Positions 5,395 through 11,026 of a DNA stretch of 11,026 nucleotides are shown in pieces; within the stretch, counting starts at the first letter, position 1, and every line of letters starts with the position of its first letter. Source of the DNA: Thalassiosira profunda (taxonomy: Eukaryota; Bacillariophyta; Thalassiosirophyceae; Thalassiosirales; Thalassiosiraceae); NCBI GenBank assembly GCA_036939355.1, contig JALLAP010001618.1:1-11026 (forward strand). The letters are read 5' to 3'. The notes under the pieces were generated by a model. The model was not told where the DNA came from. It did not search any database and saw only the letters and a program-made list of their open reading frames with translations. Position numbers and translations under genes: made by a program.

Positions 5395-7044
5395 TCAAGT
5401 CGTTTCTGATTGGCCCCTCTTCACGCCCTTCCATATCGAATCCGAGCCAGCATCGTCTATTACGCCGTTGGGAGGTATCGGCAGATTCTCCTCCGGCGCA
5501 ATCAATTCCGACAGCTTCAGCGGCTCCCCTATCTTCTCGATTCCAATGCCCGGCAGCAGCTCTCCCAGCATCTTCAGCCACTGCTTCATCTTTCGGGGTT
5601 TGTGGATGTGGCACGCTGTGGGGTAGGTGTGGCACGTGCGGTACATGACTTTTTGGTCGCTGCCCACGAATTGGCCCGTGGCGCTCATCGCCCAAAACGT
5701 ATCGTAAAAGGCCGAGTACATGTTGGAGATTGCCTTGTAGGTTCCGATGAAGCTGTTGCCGCCCACCAGGACCTGGTCTCCACTGATGGCTTTCTCACGG
5801 TTGAATTTGTAAGGTATCATTTGGAACAGAAGCAATGCCTCGTCGTTCACTCCCTCCTCTGTGATGTTGACCCGCACGGCACTCTGGCGGTACAGATGCG
5901 GGGCGGGATTTCTGCAGTAGCCGGTATCGACCCAGATAAATTGCGTGGTATTGAAGGGGTTCAGCATCGCGGCGCTGTGCAGCAACACCAATTTTTCGTC
6001 CCAGATTATGTAAAGCATCGTGTTGACGCCTTTGTGGTGGGTCGTCGCCTCCGGATCGATGTCGTATTGCTTTTTCCAGAACGTCTCCTGCGAGAAATGT
6101 TGCTTCAGCCTCAAATCATTGGCTGCGAGTGGCACGACGATTGTCGGTGCGTGTTTCCTCTGCTCGATGAAAAAGTTGACCCACTTGGAATCTGGCTCGC
6201 AAAAGATAATCATCGGGTCGGCCGTTGCAAGCAATTGTCCGGACGTCTTCTCGTACAGTCTCGCTGGGTGTTTGGAACTCATCTCATAGAAGGCTGTGAC
6301 GATTGTCGTGGTTGGTCGATCTTTGCCCTCGGGATAATTGCGAGGAGAGCGGCACGTGCAATCCTTCAGCTCTTCGTCCGACAAAACGTTTGCTTCGCTG
6401 AAGTTTTTCGTCAGGAATCGGTGGTTGGCGTTAGTCGGACAGCACTCCGGCGGCAGCCCCAAGATTGTAGCGTCGGGAGAAACGATGTGCTGGTGGATGG
6501 CCCGATCCCACTGCGGAAATTGCGGCGGCAAGTATGTGGGCAGCAACGAATCCTGGGAATCCGATTCTATCAGCTGATTGTATCGCCATTCCATCGTTTG
6601 TCGTACTGCGTCGGCCGAGGTTGCCGAATGCAAATCCAACGGAGTGAGGGTGGATTCGTCCCACGGCCGCGATGGGACATTTGCAAACATCCCGTGCCGC
6701 CCCGTGGGATCCTGATTGGGCTCGAGGTAGTACATCGGCGGCTGCTGGTTGGTGGTGCTGAAATAGCGCCGGGGGAGGCAAGCCCCCGGCGCGCAGATTC
6801 GGGGCGCGAGCACGGGCGCCACCCCCTCTTTGCCCAATTGCCGCATGAAAGATTGGTATATTGTGGCAGCGTTCCCAGACGCACGCTGGGGCGGGGGTCT
6901 GCCATCGTTGGGCGAGAGGCCGATGAGGTTGGGCTCGAGGTGGTTTTGGTGCAGATCGACGGTGAAGAGGAATGGTAGCAACGCACAGACTATCAGCAGC
7001 GCGACGAGCACAATCCGTGCCAGCCTGACGAAGGAGGTGGCCAT
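5395..7044 (-). CDS. Type II membrane protein with HtrL/YibB-like (putative glycosyltransferase) domain
   Basis: Predicted 549 residues. After seven residues comes one hydrophobic span (about 8-27, ARIVLVALLIVCALLPF), giving a short cytosolic tail and a large lumenal part. This is the architecture of Golgi glycosyltransferases. N-glycosylation sequons at N214 (NFS), N365 (NTT) and N393 (NIT) fit a lumenal domain. Residues about 244-475 resemble the HtrL/YibB family: TTTIVTAFYEM at the start, MIIFCEP, HSAAMLNPFNTTQF followed by IWVDTGYCR, then GGNSFIGTYKAI and GQFVGSDQKVM, where the DQ pair matches the family's late DDQ-like motif. Bacterial members are linked to surface polysaccharides, but activity is not well established. 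Residues 28-240 are a stem with paired cysteines (C84/C89, C201-C202, C229/C231). ATG 7044 is the first in frame; longer frames need a non-ATG start. Substrate unknown; fold match moderately sure. Confidence 0.85.
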   Translation of the reverse strand: MATSFVRLARIVLVALLIVCALLPFLFTVDLHQNHLEPNLIGLSPNDGRPPPQRASGNAATIYQSFMRQLGKEGVAPVLAPRICAPGACLPRRYFSTTNQQPPMYYLEPNQDPTGRHGMFANVPSRPWDESTLTPLDLHSATSADAVRQTMEWRYNQLIESDSQDSLLPTYLPPQFPQWDRAIHQHIVSPDATILGLPPECCPTNANHRFLTKNFSEANVLSDEELKDCTCRSPRNYPEGKDRPTTTIVTAFYEMSSKHPARLYEKTSGQLLATADPMIIFCEPDSKWVNFFIEQRKHAPTIVVPLAANDLRLKQHFSQETFWKKQYDIDPEATTHHKGVNTMLYIIWDEKLVLLHSAAMLNPFNTTQFIWVDTGYCRNPAPHLYRQSAVRVNITEEGVNDEALLLFQMIPYKFNREKAISGDQVLVGGNSFIGTYKAISNMYSAFYDTFWAMSATGQFVGSDQKVMYRTCHTYPTACHIHKPRKMKQWLKMLGELLPGIGIEKIGEPLKLSELIAPEENLPIPPNGVIDDAGSDSIWKGVKRGQSETT

Positions 7045-7288
7045 TGCGCCTGCCTTCCTGAGGGCCCCTGCCCTCTGCCGCCCGCCGCCTGATGCCCCAC
7101 ACAGCCTCCCCGCCGACACCTCTCGCGACCTCGCTCCTCTTCTTGGTCCTTCGGTCTTCGGTGCTTGTGGCTTATTGTACCTAGGTACGTACTTACGTAA
7201 GTTGCAAGGCTCTTTGCGCTCGCTTGGCTGGCGCTGAGTGCCGCGCGCCCGCGGCGCCGAGGCCCGATATCAGCACAACAGCGGAACA
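7045..7288. promoter_or_regulatory. Divergent promoter between the YibB-like gene and the unrecognised 225-residue gene
   Basis: 244 bases separate the two start codons. The palindrome cluster at 7177-7202 sits between them, about 133 bases from the YibB-like start and 87 from the other. The right side (about 7231-7266) is very GC-rich and is followed by CAGCACAACAGCGGAACA directly before the ATG, another CAACA-type leader. No clear TATA box is seen. Confidence 0.5.
7177..7202. promoter_or_regulatory. Nested palindrome cluster in divergent promoter
   Basis: Two perfect 12-base palindromes, GTACCTAGGTAC (7177-7188) and ACTTACGTAAGT (7191-7202), have centres 14 bases apart. A third 8-base palindrome, GTACGTAC (7185-7192), links them. 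Two contain ACGT, the core bound by many bZIP dimers. The cluster lies between two divergent start codons, suggesting a shared operator-like site for dimeric factors. A single 12-base palindrome is expected by chance two or three times in the window; two within 26 bases is not. Binding is inferred. Confidence 0.5.
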
Positions 7289-7966
7289 ATGGACGGCATG
7301 CAATCGTGGTCCTCCTTCGAAAGGCAGCGGAAGGCGGGCGGGGGCGACGGCGGCACATCCGGCGCTGCCTTGGATACCTCTGGCAGCAAGGGGATCGAAG
7401 CACTTTACGTGTCGAGCTCGGCGCCCGACGTTGCACCCGCGGCCGCGTCGCTGCTGCGCCATTCCGGCTTGGCGGCGCCCGGCAGCTCCAATACATCTGG
7501 CGACGATGCCGGTGATTCTCAAAGAACAAAAGATGATGAGTTCAAGCTGAGGTTTCACTGGATGCGCCCTCACCCATCGTTGGCGTTTGCGCAAATGGAC
7601 GGTGAGGGTGGGGCGGGCATCAAGTCAGATGATGCAGAATATTCGAGTGAGCAATCCAGAAGAAAGAGGGATGCCGGTGATCAAAACAATCCAGTGGTTG
7701 AATCTGCAAAGTTGATGGAGGCATATCGGTATTCCCAGGTGAAGAAACTGGCGGGTGCTGCAGGAAAGTCCGAGGACAAAGGGGATGGCGATGAGCCAGA
7801 CCCCGGCAACTCCCCAACAGCTGAATCGGGCAATGCTAGCAATCCTGACACAGCAACTGTTCCTGACCTTCCATTGGAGCTTCCCAAACTGCGAATTAAT
7901 CTGGCCAATCTGGTGGAGCCTCCTCTAATGTCGTCCTGGTTGCCTGGGGAAGAGACAGGCATATAA
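7289..7966 (+). CDS. Unrecognised, mostly disordered protein
   Basis: Predicted 225 residues, from an ATG with A at -3 and G at +4; the frame continues upstream only to a GTG at 7238. The sequence is rich in Gly, Ser, Ala, Asp and Glu and probably disordered, with no signal peptide or membrane span. Three patches look more structured: EFKLRFHWMRPHPSLAF (85-101), VVESAKLMEAYRYSQVKKLAG (136-156) and a C-terminal hydrophobic stretch ending LPKLRINLANLVEPP (199-212). A basic SRRKRD at 123-128 may be a nuclear signal. No family recognised. Codon-like composition through the frame and the strong start context favour a real gene, but an intron or a different frame cannot be excluded. It converges on the HMA-domain gene, 144 bases apart. 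Confidence 0.55.
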   Translation: MDGMQSWSSFERQRKAGGGDGGTSGAALDTSGSKGIEALYVSSSAPDVAPAAASLLRHSGLAAPGSSNTSGDDAGDSQRTKDDEFKLRFHWMRPHPSLAFAQMDGEGGAGIKSDDAEYSSEQSRRKRDAGDQNNPVVESAKLMEAYRYSQVKKLAGAAGKSEDKGDGDEPDPGNSPTAESGNASNPDTATVPDLPLELPKLRINLANLVEPPLMSSWLPGEETGI

Positions 7967-8110
7967 TTTGTGATGGCGACGACGAGAGATGATGAGATAC
8001 CTATGGATATCAGCAGGATAAGCTCAAACTATTCTTCTACACATGCAATTCTTTTGGGATGGATGCACGCTCCACTTGTCGCCAGTCTACCACCATCGTG
8101 AACTCCCCCC
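7967..8110. terminator. Convergent 3' ends of the unrecognised gene and the HMA-domain gene
   Basis: Two stop codons face each other 144 bases apart, so both transcripts must end here or overlap. There is no AATAAA on either strand in this interval. No stem-loop or repeat stands out. Overlapping 3' UTRs are likely given the spacing. Confidence 0.4.
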
Positions 8111-10361
8111 TCAAACCTGTTCCATGTTGAACTTCACGTTGTACGCCTGCTGGGCGGCGTTGGGGCCCACTGGGATGTTTCTCTTCAGGCTCGAGCGCCG
8201 ACCCATCGTCCCAACCGCGGGGCCACCGCTGCCGAGCGGACCTCCGCCCCCAGCAAGCCGCTGGATCGCCGCCGCGTCCTCCGCGCTCAGCCCCTCGTCT
8301 TCCTCCGGCTGCGGCGCCGCGGGCTCCCCCTCGCCACCCTTCGCCGCGGCCTCCGCCTTCTGTTGACTGATGACGTCGTTGTTGATCCCCGCCGAGTGGT
8401 CGACGTTGATATCAAAGTCCTCCATATTTTCCCAGTCGATGCTCAGCGCCGACAGCCCGCTCATGGCGCGGCCGAAGGTGGTCTCGCTCGTCATCGAGAG
8501 GTGCCGTCCCAGGCCGCCCATGCCGCCGAAGGACATGCGCAGGGACTGGCGCTTCCGCCCCCCGCTTCCCTGGGCGACGTTGGGATCGACCCCGTTTGTC
8601 GCGGGATTGTCGTGCGGGGGCGCATCCTGGATGGGCTGCTGGTAGCTCATGTACGCCTCTCCTCCGTTCTGCTGCTGGTACATGGCCGCCTCGGCCTCCG
8701 AGGGTTGGGCAGGCAGCGGTTCGAGGTTGTCCGTCGAGGGAACGTTCGAGGCAGCCGCGCCGTGGGACCCGCAGAAGCAGTGCACGCCGGCGGTGCAGGG
8801 GATCCCCGTCTTCTTCGTGCAGCCGTTGACGAAATCAGTCAGGAGTTGTTCCGTCTTGTCGAAGACCTCGATCGCTCCCGGTCCCATCTGAGAGTGCCTA
8901 TGGAAGCAAAGGGAGACAGCGTGAGTCAATGTTCGTGATAGTCTTGATCTCCCCCTCCCAGTCCCCATTCAACACTCACCTCGGGCAATCCTGGCGCAGC
9001 ACGTTGTTGTCCGGACACCCGCACTCGTACCCCCACCCAAACCCGGCCATCGGACTCAACGCCGGGATCGTCTGCTCCATGATTGCATACACGTCGTGGA
9101 GCGTCGCGCCCCCCTGCAGCATCACGCTCTTCGCCTTGGCCGTGTATCCCACCATGCTCAAGTTCCGCGCGGCCTCGTGGGCGATGCGCCGGCAGTCCCC
9201 CACGTGCGCCACCTTGATCAGCACGACGTGCAATTCCATGTCGGCGGCCGCATCCAACAATCCGTCGATGGGGGAGCGGCTCCCGTGGCAGCCCTTCAAC
9301 ACTGTCTCGACGATCTTGACGCAGTGGGCGCACGTAATCCCATCGATGCTCATTAGGAACATGCACTCCTTGTCGCCCGTCGTCGGATCGGGACTCACGA
9401 CGACGACGGGGGTGACGTTGGGATCGCCGTACTTGGAAGGGTCGACGTTGTTGAGGTGCGAGCTCGTCTGGATCCCTCCCCCCGCGTGGGCGCCGATCCC
9501 CCGGTGGGCCAACTGCGTCGCCGCGCTGGACACCTGCTGGACGAGGCCGGGGAGGTCCACCTTGCCCGGGACGCAGCGCCCCTTGGTCTCGATGGGCGGC
9601 GCGTGGGTCGCCGCGGGGTCGGGGAGGCCGTACTGGGAGTGGACGCCCCCCGCGTCGGCCAGGTTGCGGCGCTGGGCCTCCTGGAGGCGGTCGAGGTCGC
9701 CACTCTCCCCTCCCCCGAAGCCCGCGCTGTACGCCAGCGTCGCGGCCTTGCCGGCATCGTCGTCCCGGCTCCGCTTCTTGGACTTCTTGCTCCGGCCCTT
9801 CTCCACATCCTTCATCTTCGACTGCAGCGTCCGGGGAGGCTGCTCCTTGTCGTTCACCACCAGGCAGTGGGCCAGGTTGAAGAAGTGGCGCGTGTACCCC
9901 TCCACGACGCCGCGCATCTTCTCCGTGTTGAGGGCGACGACGGCGGAGCCGCTCTCCCCCTTCCGCCTGTGCTGCCACCACGTGCGGAGGGTGGTCAATC
10001 CCAGCTGGATGGCGTCCTGGTCGGCGTCGGGGCCGAGCCACGGGCTCAATATGGCCTGGACGAAGGGGTGGGCCAACCCGCTCCGGGGGAGGGGCTCGTA
10101 GGCGAATTCCCGCCGCGGCGCGGCGTCGCCCCCGCCTCCCCCGCGGCCGTCCAGCCCGGGGGCCTCCCGCTTCGTCTTGACCTTGGCATTCTGCGCGGCC
10201 AATCGGGGATCGTCGACGAGGGGATGGGCGAAGGGGTCCAAATCCGCGGCCGGGTGGGATTCGAGGAGGGCGGGATCGAGTCCCCCGAGGTGGGACCACG
10301 CGCGGAAGGCCCCCTCGAAGATGGAGGTGCGGTGCTCGAACTCGCCGCGGCGGCGGGACAT
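8111..10361 (-). CDS. HMA (heavy-metal-associated) domain protein with cysteine-rich segment, two exons
   Basis: Exon 1 is 10361-8980 and exon 2 is 8897-8111; joined they give 722 residues, with codon 461 split across the intron. Residues about 333-413 resemble an HMA metal-binding fold: MSIDGITCAHCVKIVETVLKG with C344-x-x-C347, then ELHVVLIKVAHV and IAHEAARNLSMVGYTA, matching the family's last helix and final strand. A second cysteine group follows: C447, C449, C459, C487, C495, C501, C503 (ECGC, DCP, GCTKK, IPC, HCFC), with nearby histidines. A basic stretch, GRSKKSKKRSR (189-199), looks like a nuclear localisation signal. Residues 97-170 are helical and unrecognised. The tail has Arg-directed serine sites (KRQSLRMS, GRRSSLKR) around an acidic, hydrophobic patch, IDWENMEDFDINVD (614-627). 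No membrane span, so not a metal-pumping ATPase. It may be a metal chaperone or metal-responsive nuclear factor. ATG 10361 has A at -3. Confidence 0.85.
8898..8979 (-). other. Spliceosomal intron, 82 bases, in the HMA-domain gene
   Basis: On the minus strand the donor is GAG|GTGAGT at 8979 and the acceptor is TTGCTTCCATAG| ending at 8898. Read without splicing, exon 1 meets TGA at the donor. Splicing out the 82 bases joins AG to G to make an Arg codon and restores one long frame through both halves. The sequence ACTCACGCTGT, about 20-30 bases before the acceptor, could hold the branch point. The intron falls inside the cysteine-rich region, so both halves of that motif depend on it. Confidence 0.9.
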
Positions 10362-10418
10362 TATTGCGCGGTGGGTTGTGAGGAGGCTCGGCGGGGGTGT
10401 CAGGTGCTACGATACGTT

Positions 10419-10453
10419 CACGTGGCAGCGCGCGATTGGACGTCTTGGCCAAT
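10419..10453 (-). promoter_or_regulatory. Promoter motifs of HMA gene: G-box plus two opposed CCAAT boxes
   Basis: CACGTG at 10419-10424 is followed by ATTGG (10435-10439, CCAAT on the minus strand) and by CCAAT on the plus strand (10449-10453). The two CCAAT words face away from each other across nine bases. All lie 58-92 bases upstream of the start codon, a normal distance for NF-Y-type and bZIP/bHLH sites. Each word alone is common; the grouping near one promoter is the argument. Confidence 0.4.
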
Positions 10454-10687
10454 GCAGCTTTGGTCGATTTGCAAATTACTGCTGAGCAGGGAGGTGGGTT
10501 CAATCTGGGCACGGCGAAGCAGTTTTATGGAGGGAGGTGAGCAGTGATCGGGGAACAACAACGGGTGCACGTCTGCTGACACATCATGTGCACAAACGCC
10601 CCGTCGTGACAAAGCAGGACCAAGACCGCCGCACGAGCCCTCACCTCCGATGCCGCCCGGGCTGTCTGGCGGTGTCTCTGTCCAGGT

Positions 10688-10735
10688 GGGTTGTTTGTGT
10701 TGGGGGCGTCCGTGCCTGGGGGCGGGGGCTATGGG
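10688..10735 (+). other. G-run cluster with possible G-quadruplex
   Basis: G runs of 3, 5, 5, 5 and 3 occur at 10688-10690, 10702-10706, 10718-10722, 10724-10728 and 10733-10735 on the plus strand. Four runs with loops of 11, 1 and 4 bases could form a quadruplex, with one loop longer than the usual limit of 7. The tract lies 240-290 bases upstream of the right-edge ATG, on its coding strand. Confidence 0.4.
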
Positions 10736-10789
10736 AGCGGATTCTGCATGCAGCTTTGGCAACGTCGAAAGTGCGCGTGCCGATTTTTT

Positions 10790-10835
10790 GGGGGAGAGGT
10801 GGGGGCGACGTACAGACGACGGGCTTGGGGGGGGG
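10790..10835 (+). other. Second G-run cluster, including nine consecutive G
   Basis: After a TTTTTT run come G runs of 5 (10790-10794), 5 (10801-10805), 3 (10821-10823) and 9 (10827-10835). Loops of 6, 15 and 3 bases make a canonical quadruplex less likely than in the first cluster, but the nine-G run can be split into two strands. The tract is also a place where replication slippage or sequencing error would be expected. Confidence 0.4.
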
Positions 10836-10976
10836 CTCGGAAAAGTTTGACAAAGAACACAAAGCTCCCGGCTGGCCCGGAAGCCGACACCGACCCGAGC
10901 GAGGTGCTTACGCTTAGCAGCGTGCTTATTCTTCATTCTCCGCGAGACGTTCCTCCCACAACAACTTTGCTGCACC

Positions 10977-11026
10977 ATGTCGCGGTCCGAGAGCCCCTTC
11001 GATCCGTTCTCCATCGACGACGACTT
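10977..11026 (+). CDS. Start of an unidentified gene, cut by window edge
   Basis: An ATG in the context TGCACCATGTC (A at -3) opens a frame of 16 full codons to the window end: MSRSESPFDPFSIDDD. The Ser/Pro/Asp-rich start with PFDPF is hydrophilic, with no signal peptide. Short NPF/DPF-like words at the N-terminus occur in endocytic and secretory-carrier proteins, but 16 residues are too few for any assignment. A CACAACAAC-containing leader directly upstream supports this as a real start. Confidence 0.5.
   Translation, partial: MSRSESPFDPFSIDDD

Larger units (their letters stand above)
10362..10976. promoter_or_regulatory. 615-base divergent intergenic region between the HMA gene and the right-edge gene
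   Basis: The longest gene-free stretch in the window. The left third contains G-box and CCAAT-type motifs close to the HMA start codon. The middle and right parts are rich in G runs on the plus strand. A 12-base word, ATGCAGCTTTGG, appears twice (10452-10463 and 10748-10759), and CTGCATGCAG (10744-10753) is palindromic. The last part, CCCACAACAACTTTGCTGCACC, leads directly to the right-edge ATG and resembles the other CAACA-type leaders here. I see no RNA gene; open frames on both strands look like composition effects. Confidence 0.5.

Noticed and set aside
5410..6978. A 522-codon open frame on the plus strand, opposite the YibB-like gene
   Set aside because: It mirrors the codon pattern of the minus-strand gene, its translation is rich in Arg, His, Gly and Val without domain features, and the minus-strand frame has a clear membrane anchor and family motifs.
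7177..7202. Rho-independent-type terminator or attachment site from the palindromes
   Set aside because: Eukaryotic context, no T tract following, no integrase nearby, and it lies between divergent starts and not at a gene end.
8929..10547. Long open frames on the plus strand (8929-10101 and 9456-10547) and another minus frame (8926-10512) over the HMA gene
   Set aside because: High GC content removes stop codons in all frames. These translations are Arg/Pro/Gly-rich, lack domains and ignore the intron, while the chosen frame holds the HMA motif and splices cleanly.
10418..11014. 198-codon minus-strand frame across the right intergenic region
   Set aside because: It runs through G-run tracts, giving Pro-rich low-complexity sequence, and it would overlap both promoters and the right-edge start codon.
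1..11026. Bacterial operon, prophage or CRISPR content
   Set aside because: Genes alternate in strand with long gaps, one has a spliceosomal intron, several are eukaryote-specific, and no spaced repeats were found.

Overview
The window is nuclear DNA of a eukaryote, most likely a photosynthetic stramenopile, with a diatom as the best single guess. The support is indirect. There is a FAM136A-type gene (a eukaryotic mitochondrial family) and a bacterial-type aconitase B carrying a mitochondrial presequence. A LON-domain protein has a leader resembling a secretory signal plus plastid transit peptide, and a Golgi-type membrane-anchored glycosyltransferase-like protein is present. One 82-base GTGAGT...TAG intron can be recognised, start codons sit in A/G-at-minus-3 contexts, and genes lie 150 to 600 bases apart in mixed orientation. 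There is no operon logic, no Shine-Dalgarno pattern, and no mobile element, tRNA, rRNA or CRISPR array was seen. The organism assignment is inference.

Layout from left to right. 1-971 (-): start of a mitochondrial aconitase B gene, cut by the window edge. 1278-2531 (-): stand-alone LON substrate-binding (PUA-like) domain protein, probably organellar. 2745-3740 (+): homocysteine S-methyltransferase-family enzyme, head to head with the LON gene. 4268-4717 (+): FAM136A/DUF842 protein of the mitochondrial intermembrane space. 4949-5191 (-): small single-pass membrane protein. 5395-7044 (-): type II membrane protein with an HtrL/YibB-like domain. 7289-7966 (+): unrecognised, largely disordered protein, divergent from the YibB-like gene. 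8111-10361 (-): two-exon gene for a 722-residue protein with a heavy-metal-associated (HMA) domain, a cysteine-rich segment and a basic nuclear-localisation-like stretch. 10977-11026 (+): first 16 codons of another gene.

The genes do not form one pathway. Two serve mitochondria (AcnB, FAM136A), one probably the plastid, one the secretory pathway and one methyl transfer. The least explained parts are the HMA/cysteine-rich protein, which could be a nuclear metal-responsive factor, the YibB-like membrane protein, and a 26-base cluster of nested palindromes between two divergent genes. No multi-gene novel system was found. Promoter and repeat calls rest on sequence pattern only.
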